Shown here: positions 46,601-54,690 of the stretch, piece by piece | Layout of the letters: each line of letters opens with the position of its first letter | Numbering within the stretch: position 1 is the stretch's first letter | Assembly: GCF_022953055.1 (NCBI RefSeq) | Contig: NZ_JALJEJ010000003.1 | Coordinates: 248,001 to 312,000, forward strand | Direction of reading: 5' to 3' | DNA length: 64,000 nucleotides | Source: Mucilaginibacter straminoryzae | Lineage (GTDB): Bacteria; Bacteroidota; Bacteroidia; Sphingobacteriales; Sphingobacteriaceae | Notes under the pieces: generated by a model | What the model was told of the DNA's origin: nothing | The model's input: the letters and a program-made list of their open reading frames with translations, nothing else | Databases searched by the model: none | Made by a program: the position numbers and the translations under genes

Positions 46601-47747
46601 GGACTCGGGAGATGAAGTCATTTTCAGGATTAAGGATTCCGGCTCGGGTATACCTGCAGATCTGGGCAACCGGCTTTTCGACAGGTTCTTTCGCAGCCCC
46701 GCTTCTGCTACGGCCGAAAAACCGGGTTTCGGTATCGGGCTTTATTTAGCAAAAACTTATGTAGAAGCGCATAAAGGGACGATAACCTATCAGTCTTCAG
46801 AGGGACAAGGCAGCCTGTTTGAAATCAGACTGCCTAAAGCAACCGGACAAACTGAACAATCTGTAATCATTACAGACCCAGATATTATCATTGAATCCGT
46901 TGAAACAGCTCCCTGCATGATAGATGAAGAAGTCACCGTAGAAGACTGGACAGACGGCAGGCAAATTATCATTGTGGTGGAAGACAACCAGGAATTACGC
47001 GAATATATTGTAGGGCTTTTCAAGAATGATTATCAGGTTTATGCCGCCTCTAACGGTAACGAGGGTTATGAACAGGTTAAAAAGCATTCGCCTAATCTTG
47101 TTATTACCGATGTAATGATGGATGAGCGGAACGGCATTGAACTTTGCGCGATGATAAAATCAGACCCGGCTTTTTCACACATACCGGTAATACTCCTTAC
47201 AGCACTAACAGACAGCCAGATCCGTTTAAAAGCTGCAGAAGCCGGCGCAGATGATTATGTAAGCAAGCCATTTGAAAAAGACTTGCTGATTGCCCGGGTG
47301 AAAGCGCTTTTGAAAAACAGGAATAAGCTGCAGCAATACTTTTATAATGAGGTTACCCTTCAAAAGCAGGATCTGAAGATATCGGCAGAATACCAGGAAT
47401 TCCTGAAAGAATGCATCCAGATCATCAACAGCCACATAAACGAGGAGGATTTCAATATCAATAAGTTTACCGCCGAAATTGGCATGAGCCGTTCAAACCT
47501 GTACCGGAAAGTAAAATTGATGTCGGGCTTGTCTATCAGTGGCTTTATCCGGTTCCTCAGGTTAAGGAAGGCGGCAGAATTGATGATCAATACCAACATG
47601 ACGATAAGCGAAATTTCATTTCATGTAGGTATTATGGATGTAAAATATTTCCGCAAGCAGTTCTTTAACCAGTTTGGCCTTAACCCATCAGATTATATTA
47701 AAAGATACCGGGCAGTATTTGTGTCGCGAAAATCAGCTAAGAACTAA
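43689..47747 (+). CDS. Hybrid two-component system regulator (HTCS)
   Basis: 1352 residues combining sensor, kinase and regulator in one membrane protein. Signal peptide, then two seven-bladed propellers built from reg_prop repeats (about 25-650, repeated GLIWVATGQG, NLWIGTDGGG and similar), a Y_Y_Y domain (about 690-770), one transmembrane helix (about 780-800), histidine kinase with His838 (SHEFRTP), HATPase (N box SNAIKYTPEGG, G boxes DSGSGIP and GFGIGLYLAK), receiver domain with Asp1141 (VITDVMMD) and C-terminal AraC-type helix-turn-helix (about 1240-1345). It senses a periplasmic oligosaccharide and activates its locus, here most likely the divergent SusCD pair plus GH43/GH2 genes. Confidence 0.97.
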   Translation: MPCFRYLLITLQFLLLFATKAFSFTIRSININDGLSNSSVNCIFQDHLGFMWFGTHDGLNCYDGKQFVTFRNRFGNKHSLPYNYIYSISEDKQGLIWVATGQGVCTYNRLSREFNMAAYETLVQKKHYLISSAVNFLKADNQGNMFIGTNGMGLMFKDKNDTLARQIICKDQEGHELTNYNVRSIVADKKGQIWIGIDGMGVYRFVYHSKVLVPVLVSQKFVNCLQPEGENMWIGTRKGLYCYNTIQRKVVNASASFDPVLANEDVISLFLAEPGRLWIGTTSNGLFSSDLKTHKTTHYYPSKDGSNSISSETILGLMGDSERRVWIATLKGGVNFIDQTDLPFHAVSRDPFNKNTLAYPYVSSFSEDKKGNLWIGTDGGGVNIWQPSQKKYSSFTYIPGNPTSLSSNMVSSTLTDLYGNTWVATYGGGINRYDEKSGKFKHYKCVTSQNEEHNYVWLLFEDHSHTLWATTFMGGYIYRYDSTQDKFKPFSNTLSNIVALTEDRQHNLWAGNALSLIKLNAKGSEHTYYNVGKPIRALYEDSRRHFWIGTEAGGLIEFDRTSGTVLHQYTDADGLCNNSVLNILEDGHGNLWLSTFAGLSCFNPTTKKFRNFFRENGLQSNQFSYNAAYKLKTGEMLFGGIGGFTRFFPDSVATLSKPTSPVVYLTSIRVDNELLTSKSNYVKGISATGINDIEVPFQHADLSFSFSAVDYTGTANAKYEYFLENWDKGWSVTTSADVANYSRLSEGTYYLHVRRSNIAGEWEQDKILLKVVILPPFYRSIWAYLSYCMALGLSIYFYNRYRTDKANMEQEIKLAHADAEKEKELNEKKTAFFTNVSHEFRTPLTLIINPLKDYLQKHAEIRDTSGLDIVYLNAQRLLKLIDQLLAFKKVDDENSDALQFSLIKPGELCADIHKSFVKEAEMKNLHFSFIDHASDTTINADRSKLESVIGNLYSNAIKYTPEGGTVEAAILDSGDEVIFRIKDSGSGIPADLGNRLFDRFFRSPASATAEKPGFGIGLYLAKTYVEAHKGTITYQSSEGQGSLFEIRLPKATGQTEQSVIITDPDIIIESVETAPCMIDEEVTVEDWTDGRQIIIVVEDNQELREYIVGLFKNDYQVYAASNGNEGYEQVKKHSPNLVITDVMMDERNGIELCAMIKSDPAFSHIPVILLTALTDSQIRLKAAEAGADDYVSKPFEKDLLIARVKALLKNRNKLQQYFYNEVTLQKQDLKISAEYQEFLKECIQIINSHINEEDFNINKFTAEIGMSRSNLYRKVKLMSGLSISGFIRFLRLRKAAELMINTNMTISEISFHVGIMDVKYFRKQFFNQFGLNPSDYIKRYRAVFVSRKSAKN

Positions 47748-47822
47748 TCAATCAATGTCATTTTCCCAATACTGGTTAAGCCTTTTTTAGGGTTAAGCTT
47801 CTACCCTATTGCTGTGTCGAGA

Positions 47823-48857
47823 TCAATTTTCCTTTAACACAACGTGCTTTATATTTTTTCTATCGTAGGTGTAAGTAATATGCACCAATCCGTCTCGGGT
47901 TTGAATAATGGCCGGGTAACTGAACTCTTCTTTTGTTCCGTGTTCAAGCTCCATAATATCCTGCCAGTGCTCGCCGTCAGCAGACATCGCAACCCGCAGG
48001 TTTGAACGCCCGTTGAACCATTCTTTACCCGGCACATCGGGGTTATAAACAATTAACTGTTTGCCATCCTTTAACGTTACAGCATCCGTACCTGAATTTG
48101 GATTCAACAGGGTTGTTTTAGAAAGTGCAGACCATGATATGCCATTATTGTTAGAGCGCGACTGAATTACGTTACCTTGTTTGCTACGGCAAAGGATCTG
48201 CAACTTTTTGCCACCGTAAAAAACAATACTTGGCTGAATTACATCAAAGTTTGAAGCGGTATCCACCGGTACAGATTCCCATTTACTGAGCTTTCTATTT
48301 GTACGCTCGATGAAAACCCGCCAGTGCCCGTTGGCATATTCTTTACTCGAAGGACAAAGGATAGTACCGTCTTTTAATTCAACAGCTTTATTTTTAATCG
48401 GCCCCAAAATACCTTCGGGCAATTTCATCGCGTCAGACCAGGTAAGGCCGTTATCCAAAGATGTTTTATACATTCCCCACCACTCACGCGGATTAGGACC
48501 AACCTTATAGAACAGCACCAGCTCGCCGCTTTTCTTCTTCAGCAATACGGGATTCCAGCAAGGGAAACGTTTGGTATCGTCAACAACGCCATTTGCAACC
48601 TCATGAGGAACAACCTCACCGTTGGCGCCTAACTGACCGAGCCAGATAACTACATCATCCTTTCCCTCCTGCGATCCGCCGAAACAAGCAAGCAGAAGCT
48701 CGCCTGTCTGGGTTTCAACAATGGTAGATGCATGGCAATTTTTAAACGGCGGATTATTGAACACAAGCTTTTCGCTTACTTTCGTCCAACCGGTTTGGCC
48801 ATAAGCAAATGCTGCTAAGGCAACAAACAAGCAGCAGATAGCTATTTTTTTGATCAT
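47823..48857 (-). CDS. BNR-repeat sialidase-like exo-glycosidase, secreted
   Basis: 344 residues from the ATG at 48857, which begins a clear signal peptide (MIKKIAICCLFVALAAFAYG). The frame stays open to an ATG at 48968, but that start would bury the signal peptide and leave 19 bp to the divergent symporter gene, so it is rejected. A six-bladed propeller is indicated by one good Asp box (TSLDNGLTWSD) and degenerate ones (SRSNNNGISWSA, AMSADGEHWQD). An FRIP motif of true sialidases is not seen, and the conserved FPCWNPVLLKK and VIQPSIVFYGGKK segments fit the wider BNR family in plant-glycan loci. The substrate is therefore unlikely to be assigned safely as sialic acid. Confidence 0.8.
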   Translation of the reverse strand: MIKKIAICCLFVALAAFAYGQTGWTKVSEKLVFNNPPFKNCHASTIVETQTGELLLACFGGSQEGKDDVVIWLGQLGANGEVVPHEVANGVVDDTKRFPCWNPVLLKKKSGELVLFYKVGPNPREWWGMYKTSLDNGLTWSDAMKLPEGILGPIKNKAVELKDGTILCPSSKEYANGHWRVFIERTNRKLSKWESVPVDTASNFDVIQPSIVFYGGKKLQILCRSKQGNVIQSRSNNNGISWSALSKTTLLNPNSGTDAVTLKDGKQLIVYNPDVPGKEWFNGRSNLRVAMSADGEHWQDIMELEHGTKEEFSYPAIIQTRDGLVHITYTYDRKNIKHVVLKEN

Positions 48858-48949
48858 GAGTAGTTTTTTGCCGTTAATATCGGCATGGGCACGATAATAT
48901 CTTATAAAATAATGCAAATAATCGGGAAACTTTTCTACCAGATTTAAGA

Positions 48950-48957
48950 TAGGTTTG
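48950..48957 (+). promoter_or_regulatory. Bacteroidota -7 element upstream of the SSS transporter
   Basis: TAGGTTTG matches TAnnTTTG exactly, 30 bp upstream of the GTG start at 48988. A TTTT tract lies 15 nt further upstream; the -33 region is weak. Confidence 0.45.
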
Positions 48958-48987
48958 GGAAATACCAATTAGAAAACCTGAAAGCCT

Positions 48988-50556
48988 GTGAGTAATCTAA
49001 GAGTAATAGACATTGCCATTATTTTTCTGTACCTGTTATCCATGATCGGGGTAGGTTTATATTTCTCCCGAAAGAACAGGACAGCCAGTCAGTTCACTAA
49101 AGCATCAGGAAAAATTCCGGGCTGGGCGCTTGGTTTATCGCTATATGCCACATTTTTAAGCAGTAACACATTTTTGGGTGTGCCCGGTAAAGCCTTTGGC
49201 ACCAACTGGAACTCTTTTACCTTCAGCATTTCTATGCCGTTAGCAGCCATAGCTGCTTCCAGATATTTTATCCCTTTCTACCGTAAAATTGGTTCTGTTT
49301 CGGCATATACCAACCTTGAGAATAGGTTCGGTACCTGGGCCAGAACCTATGCAGTTGTATGCTTTTTGCTAACGCAACTTGCCAGAATGGGTTCGATATT
49401 TTTCGGTATAGCCATCAGTCTGCAAGCTTTAACAGAACTATCCATGTCGTCTATCATGATCGTGATGGGTATCTGTATCATTGTTTATACCGTGCTTGGT
49501 GGCATTGAGGCCGTGATATGGACCGAAGTGGTGCAGGGCGTAATCAAAACTTTTGGCGCTATCCTGATCCTCGCCCTTATTTTGAAAGACCTGCCGGGCG
49601 GTATTAAAGATGTAATAGACGTTGGTTTAAGAGAACAAAAATTCAGCTTGGGAAGTTTCAATGCCAATCTTTCAGAATCAACCTTCTGGGTGGTGCTGCT
49701 GTATGGTTTCTTTATTAACCTCAATAACTTTGGCATGGACCAGAATTATGTTCAGCGTTACCATGCTGCGCCTTCTGAAAAAGAAGCCCGTAAATCGGTA
49801 TGGCTTTGCGTATATATTTATGTACCGGCATCGCTATTATTTTTCTTTATCGGCACATCTCTGTTTGCTTATTACCAGCATCACCCGGAAATGCTTAATC
49901 ATGTACGTGAAGTAGCCGCCAATGAAAAGTTAGCCGCCAAAAGCGGACAATCTATCGCAGAAATCTCGAGATCGCTTAAGCCTGAAGATTATGGTGATAA
50001 AGTGATGCCTAATTTCATGGTAAATAAGATCCCTTCCGGACTGCTTGGTTTAATTATTTCGGCCATTCTGTCTGCGGCCATGAGCTCCATCAGTTCCAGT
50101 ATGAATGCATCTGCAACAGTTTTTACAGAAGATATTTATAAGCGCTATTTCAAAAGAGACGTAAACGAACGCCAAAACATCAGGATACTTTACATTGCAA
50201 CCGTGGTGTTTGGAATTTTTGGTATGGGTGCCGGCTTAGCCATGATCGGCGTAAAAAGCGTACTGGACATTTGGTGGGAACTATCCGGAATTTTTGCGGG
50301 CGGCATGTTGGGGCTGTTCCTGTTAGGTTTAATTTCAAAAAGCAGCAAAAATACAGAAGCAATAATTGCCACGCTGATCGGTATTTTCGTCATTCTTTGG
50401 ATGACGTTTCCATCAGTAATACCCGAACGATTAGCTTTTTTGCGAAGCCCTTTCCATAAAAATATGATCATCGTCGTCGGGACACTATCCATATTCCTGG
50501 CCGGGACTATCATGGCAAAATTGCGCTCGCAGAAGGTTGATCACGCGATCGATTAA
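48988..50556 (+). CDS. Sodium/solute symporter (SSS family)
   Basis: 522 residues with about 13-14 transmembrane helices in the inner membrane. The start is GTG; the frame from here gives MSNLRVIDIAIIFLYLLSM with the first helix at once. SSS signatures include RKNRTASQFTKASGKIPGWALG, FLSSNTFLGVPGKAFG and the C-terminal SAILSAAMSSISSSMNASATVF motif. Members import sugars, sialic acid or organic acids with sodium. It is divergent from the BNR protein, so it may import the monosaccharide released by that enzyme. Sequence alone does not set the substrate. Confidence 0.93.
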   Translation: MSNLRVIDIAIIFLYLLSMIGVGLYFSRKNRTASQFTKASGKIPGWALGLSLYATFLSSNTFLGVPGKAFGTNWNSFTFSISMPLAAIAASRYFIPFYRKIGSVSAYTNLENRFGTWARTYAVVCFLLTQLARMGSIFFGIAISLQALTELSMSSIMIVMGICIIVYTVLGGIEAVIWTEVVQGVIKTFGAILILALILKDLPGGIKDVIDVGLREQKFSLGSFNANLSESTFWVVLLYGFFINLNNFGMDQNYVQRYHAAPSEKEARKSVWLCVYIYVPASLLFFFIGTSLFAYYQHHPEMLNHVREVAANEKLAAKSGQSIAEISRSLKPEDYGDKVMPNFMVNKIPSGLLGLIISAILSAAMSSISSSMNASATVFTEDIYKRYFKRDVNERQNIRILYIATVVFGIFGMGAGLAMIGVKSVLDIWWELSGIFAGGMLGLFLLGLISKSSKNTEAIIATLIGIFVILWMTFPSVIPERLAFLRSPFHKNMIIVVGTLSIFLAGTIMAKLRSQKVDHAID

Positions 50557-50576
50557 ACTGAAAACCATCCATAAAA

Positions 50577-50618
50577 ACAAAGGGGCGGAATCATTTTTTT
50601 TTGACCCCGTCCCTTTGT
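50577..50618. terminator. Hairpin between convergent SSS and aldo/keto reductase genes
   Basis: ACAAAGGGGCGG pairs with CCGTCCCTTTGT (12 bp, one G-T pair) with an 18-nt T-rich loop. No T-run follows on either side, so it is a probable bidirectional terminator of non-classical form. Confidence 0.45.
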
Positions 50619-50641
50619 GACACCTGTAAGAATAAAAACTT

Positions 50642-51631
50642 TCAGACGTTGTCTTTATCAACCATTTTACGGCTGCCTTCATCATAACGGTCGCCTACAT
50701 TAGGATATTTGGCCAATAGTTCCTCTATCTGTTGAAGGTGATCTGTAGATAATTCTACATCTACCGCACCGGTGTTGTCCTGTAGGTTTTTACGTTTTTT
50801 TGTACCTGGGATTGGTATAATATTATCGCCTTGTGCCAGTACCCATGCTATAGCTAATTGTGCCGGCGAGCAACCTATCTTACCTGCTAAATCTGCGAAA
50901 GCGGCAGCCAGTTGTTCGTTATTCTGCTGGTGTGCTTGTTGGTAGCGCGGTAACTTTTTACGGAAATCCGTATCCGGCAATGCGGAAAGATCAAGTGTGT
51001 TGGTCATTAATCCGCGGGCTAACGGACTAAATGGCACGAAGGCAATACCCAGTTCTTTACAGGTAGGTAATACGCTGCCCTCTACCTCGCGCGTTAATAA
51101 GGAATATTCGCTTTGTACCGCGCTGATCGGGTGAACTGAATGTGCTTTTCTGATTGACGTTGCAGATGCTTCTGAAAGCCCCAGGTAACGCACCTTTCCT
51201 TCTTTTACCAGTTCGGCCATGGCACCTACCATTTCTTCTACAGGTACATTCGGGTCGATCCGGTGCGCGTAGTAAAGATCAATGGTATCTATCTGTAAAC
51301 GCTTCAGGCTTTGCTCTACCGCTTTACGCATGTATTCGGGCGAACCATTAAAGGTCATGCCGGTATTATCTGCATTGGCGGTGAAACCAAACTTGGTAGC
51401 AATAAATATCTTATCACGGTTAGGCACCAGTACTTTCGAGATGAGTTCCTCGTTTTTACCGCTTCCGTAAACATCCGCAGTATCCCAAAAGTTAATACCA
51501 AGATCTAACGCTAAGTGCAGTGTTGCGATAGATTCCTCGTCATTGGGTACGCCATATGCGTGGCTCATGCTCATACAGCCCAAACCAATGGCCGATAGTT
51601 GCTCGTTATTTCCAAATTTTCTGAATTTCAT
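50642..51631 (-). CDS. Aldo/keto reductase
   Basis: 329 residues of the AKR TIM-barrel family. Catalytic residues are recognisable in the usual segments: Asp and Tyr in [19 protein letters not shown], Lys in FIATKFG and His in YYAHRID. The NADPH-binding end is [16 protein letters not shown]. It resembles the AKR11/13 group acting on aldehydes, ketones or sugars. It lies between the transporter and GH97 and has its own -7 box, so it is probably a single-gene unit. Its substrate is unknown and a link to the glycan genes is not shown. Confidence 0.93.
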   Translation of the reverse strand: MKFRKFGNNEQLSAIGLGCMSMSHAYGVPNDEESIATLHLALDLGINFWDTADVYGSGKNEELISKVLVPNRDKIFIATKFGFTANADNTGMTFNGSPEYMRKAVEQSLKRLQIDTIDLYYAHRIDPNVPVEEMVGAMAELVKEGKVRYLGLSEASATSIRKAHSVHPISAVQSEYSLLTREVEGSVLPTCKELGIAFVPFSPLARGLMTNTLDLSALPDTDFRKKLPRYQQAHQQNNEQLAAAFADLAGKIGCSPAQLAIAWVLAQGDNIIPIPGTKKRKNLQDNTGAVDVELSTDHLQQIEELLAKYPNVGDRYDEGSRKMVDKDNV

Positions 51632-51650
51632 GGTTAGTGTTTTGTTAAAG

Positions 51651-51658
51651 CAAATCTA
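51651..51658 (-). promoter_or_regulatory. Bacteroidota -7 element upstream of aldo/keto reductase
   Basis: On the minus strand TAGATTTG matches TAnnTTTG exactly and ends 19 bp before the start codon. No good -33 element was found at the expected distance. Confidence 0.4.
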
Positions 51659-51797
51659 TAACAGCGATGAGTGCAGCGGTTAACAACTTTCAAACAAAAA
51701 GTTATATAATTGAAACATTTATATGGATGATCATACCTGTATCATCGTCAGTTTAACTATCAAGGCTTCAACCTGTAAATAGTTCTTAATAATTTAA

Positions 51798-53750
51798 CTA
51801 CTTTTTAGAAATGATAGCCACGTAACCACCGCCGGTGCTCATTTTCAGATTAATCTTCGAGTTTTTATTTACGCCAATGGTCTGCATCTGAAAATCCTTG
51901 GCATTACGATCAGCATTGGGGCCATCCTTCCATACATGCATGGTATATTCACCATTCGGAAGGAAACCCAGGCTGACTTCCATATCGCGCGCAGTCCAAT
52001 TCGTCATGCCACCGATGAACCAATTGCCGTTCTTCGCCTGCCGAGCTATTACGGCATATTCACTTACTTTACCTTCCAGCGGAACTGTTCGTTGCCATAC
52101 GGTGGGTACAGCCTTCAGAAATTGCATACATTCCGGCTCTTTAATGTAATGCGTCGGGATATCGCAAAGCATTTGCAGCGGGCTTTCATACATCACGTAC
52201 ATGGCCATCTGGTTGCAACGGGTGCCTAAAGTCATCGGTTCGGCGGGTTGGGCCGAGAAGGAACCCTTCTGTACGTTTAGCATACCGCCAGGGGTAAAAT
52301 CCATGGGGCCGGCCGCCATCCGGATGAACGGTATCGTAAGCGTATGTTCGGGAGTTACGGTATTGGCAAACTTACTGATCTCATTACCTAACACTCCTTC
52401 AGATGTCATGATATTTGGGTAAGTGCGGCTCCATCCCGTCGGCTTGTAAGCGCCATGAAAATCAACCATCAGGTGATGCTTAGCCGCAGCCTTCGCTACT
52501 TTTTCATAGTAGTTTACCATATCCTGATCATCGCGCTGCATAAAGTCTACCTTAATTCCTTTAATGCCCCACTTTTCAAAACGCGGCAGTGCTTCGTCTA
52601 ACTGTTTATCCAATACCAGCCAGCTTGTCCAAAGCAAAATGTCCACGTTTTTCCTTTGCGCATATTTCGCCAATTCTTCTACATCAATATCTTTTGCCTG
52701 CTTGTTCAGGTCCTGCGTATCGCACCAACCCTCGTCCAACAATACGTATTCTATACCATTATTTGCAGCAAAGTCGATGTAGTATTTGTAAGTATCATTG
52801 TTAATCCCGGCACGGAAAGGAACATCGTAAACATTGTTATAGTGCCACCAATCCCACTGAACCTTGCCTGGCTTTACCCAACTAAAATCGCTACCTGTAG
52901 CTTGCGGTTTTCCTAACAGATAAGGTAACTGATTATTTAGCAGTTTTTTATCTTCCTTCTCTACCATCAGTATCCGCCAGGGGAAATCCTGTGCACCATT
53001 TACTTTAGCAATGTAATTCTCGCGACTAACTACTTTCTCGTCACGGTCACCTTCATAACGCTTTTCCTTGGGGTAATGCGGGAAGGTAGACCTGATTGTG
53101 CCGTTACCATCACCACGAAGCCACATCCCTGCATAATTGAACAAAGATGCTTCGGTTAGAAGGACTTTAATTCCCTTCGATTCAAACAGCGCGGGTAAAC
53201 TTGCCAGCTTCTGCTGATCTATCTCGCCTACTTTGTACGGGATATACTTGCGTTCGTTATGAGAGAAGAACTGTTCCTCCTGCGGATACCAGGCCTTTGC
53301 ATCTGCCCCTAAGTTCAATGTGGCCTGCTCGTCTGTAACGTGATAGGGCTTGTTGATCTTGCTTACCCACCTCCAGGCTAAACCGTTATTGAATACGCGC
53401 CACTCCATTGAGAGCTGATTAGCAAATACAAGGTTCAGGTTGTTGTAGTTGTCTTCTACCGTGGAACTTTTTTGCCAGATCACCGGTCTCAGCATGCCGC
53501 TATTACTGGCCTGGTTAACTTTATTTACCTTCCAACCCTCGGTGTTTTGGTCTGTTTTGAAATAGATTGCCGATCGGCTTATAATCGCCTTTCCATCCTT
53601 CCAGACTTCATAATAAATACTGTCTGCAATGGTAACCTGTACCTTTAGTTTCTTATCCGGCGATTGTACATCATACTTTTTCTGCGCGATTGAAGTAAAG
53701 GCAGCGCAGGTTAAGCATCCGGCTAATGCGAGTTTTTTTATAAGATTCAT
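51798..53750 (-). CDS. GH97-family alpha-glycosidase, secreted (retaining type)
   Basis: 650 residues with a signal peptide (KKLALAGCLTCAAFTSIAQ). GH97 contains inverting alpha-glucosidases (SusB type) and retaining alpha-galactosidases. Here Asp402 sits in GIKVDFMQRDDQ, the place of the nucleophile of retaining members, and Glu451 (MTSEGVLG) fits the acid/base, so an alpha-galactosidase-like retaining enzyme is the better call. An N-terminal beta-sandwich (about 25-280; VQSPDKKLKVQVTI) precedes the barrel (about 290-550) and a C-terminal beta domain. Spacing of the two carboxylates was compared with the family from memory. It may act on terminal alpha-galactose or beta-L-arabinopyranose-like residues. 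Confidence 0.9.
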   Translation of the reverse strand: MNLIKKLALAGCLTCAAFTSIAQKKYDVQSPDKKLKVQVTIADSIYYEVWKDGKAIISRSAIYFKTDQNTEGWKVNKVNQASNSGMLRPVIWQKSSTVEDNYNNLNLVFANQLSMEWRVFNNGLAWRWVSKINKPYHVTDEQATLNLGADAKAWYPQEEQFFSHNERKYIPYKVGEIDQQKLASLPALFESKGIKVLLTEASLFNYAGMWLRGDGNGTIRSTFPHYPKEKRYEGDRDEKVVSRENYIAKVNGAQDFPWRILMVEKEDKKLLNNQLPYLLGKPQATGSDFSWVKPGKVQWDWWHYNNVYDVPFRAGINNDTYKYYIDFAANNGIEYVLLDEGWCDTQDLNKQAKDIDVEELAKYAQRKNVDILLWTSWLVLDKQLDEALPRFEKWGIKGIKVDFMQRDDQDMVNYYEKVAKAAAKHHLMVDFHGAYKPTGWSRTYPNIMTSEGVLGNEISKFANTVTPEHTLTIPFIRMAAGPMDFTPGGMLNVQKGSFSAQPAEPMTLGTRCNQMAMYVMYESPLQMLCDIPTHYIKEPECMQFLKAVPTVWQRTVPLEGKVSEYAVIARQAKNGNWFIGGMTNWTARDMEVSLGFLPNGEYTMHVWKDGPNADRNAKDFQMQTIGVNKNSKINLKMSTGGGYVAIISKK

Positions 53751-53874
53751 AGATTGGTGTATGACAGGGCAATATACTTGCGTTGACCCCGGTCTACGAA
53801 TTTATGACTAATATTTAAAAGAGATTTTTTTTCTTTCTTTTTTAAACCGAACAATTGACCGCTATGATTGCTGT

Positions 53875-54369
53875 ATGAGAAACAATGGACTTGCTGACAT
53901 GAATGAGCACAACATTCTAATAGACGAACTGATCAAATTACTCGAAGGCGGAAGTGCCCATGCCACATTTGAAGATGCCGTAGCTGGACTATCGCATGAA
54001 TTGCTCAGCGTAAAACCAGATGACCTGCCCTACAGCATTTGGCAATTGGTTGAACATATCCGGATAGCGCAATGGGATATGCTTGAATTTAGCCGCGATG
54101 CAAATCATCAATCGCCGAAGTGGCCGGATGATTACTGGCCTAAAGAAGCAGCACCCGCTGATGAGGAAGCCTGGAACAAGGCCTTAGCGCAAATTAAATC
54201 AGACCGGGAGGAATTTATTGAATTGTTAAGATCCGGCGATATTTACAAGGCCTTAGAACATGGCGACGGGCAAAGCATTTTACACGAAGCTTTACAGATA
54301 GCCGACCATAACAGTTATCATACTGCTGAAATCATCCTGATCAGAAGGTTACTGAAAGCCTGGAAATAG
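53875..54369 (+). CDS. DinB/YfiT-like four-helix-bundle protein
   Basis: 164 residues. The metal-site histidines of DinB_2 proteins are visible: one in QLVEHIRIAQWDML (about residue 62) and two in ADHNSYHTAEI near the C-terminus. Members include metal-dependent thiol transferases and damage-inducible proteins of unknown role. A second ATG at residue 9 (53899, MNEHNILIDEL) is an equally good start and would lie closer to the family's usual length. No operon partner is evident. Confidence 0.85.
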   Translation: MRNNGLADMNEHNILIDELIKLLEGGSAHATFEDAVAGLSHELLSVKPDDLPYSIWQLVEHIRIAQWDMLEFSRDANHQSPKWPDDYWPKEAAPADEEAWNKALAQIKSDREEFIELLRSGDIYKALEHGDGQSILHEALQIADHNSYHTAEIILIRRLLKAWK

Positions 54370-54466
54370 TACGGCGGATTAGTGATTAGCGGCACTATTG
54401 ATAAAATAATGTAACCATTGAAAAGTTGTTTCGTAATAACAAGGGAACTATTGATTTTCCCCTAAC

Positions 54467-54673
54467 ATGAACACCTTAATACTATTTCAACACCCCGACC
54501 TTTTACTTGAAGCTTTTATTATTGTTTTTGGCTTCTGGCTATTAACTTACCTGCTGAAAACCCTACGCCGGACAACGAACATTTGGATATATTTTATCCC
54601 GGTATTCTTTATACTTATTGGTTCTATGGTAATGTTTGTGAGCGTACTTAAACTGTTTCCAAACCTGCTATAA
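54467..54673 (+). CDS. Small two-helix membrane protein, unknown
   Basis: 68 residues with two hydrophobic stretches (LEAFIIVFGFWLLTYLL, residues 13-29, and IYFIPVFFILIGSMVMFVSVL, in part, residues 41-61) joined by a basic loop KTLRRTTN, which suggests an inside loop. I do not recognise a family. It is 97 bp downstream of the DinB-like gene and convergent with the DUF4249 gene, 17 bp from it. The clean ATG, membrane topology and lack of overlap make it a plausible real gene. Confidence 0.55.
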   Translation: MNTLILFQHPDLLLEAFIIVFGFWLLTYLLKTLRRTTNIWIYFIPVFFILIGSMVMFVSVLKLFPNLL

Positions 54674-54690
54674 AAAGAACGAGCCCTTAT

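Noticed and set aside
47775..47806. Small hairpin between HTCS and BNR genes
   Set aside because: Only a 6-bp stem (TAGGGT / ACCCTA), with the T-run on the wrong side for either gene.
48858..48968. N-terminal extension of the BNR protein
   Set aside because: It would place 37 residues before a clear signal peptide and leave 19 bp for divergent promoters.
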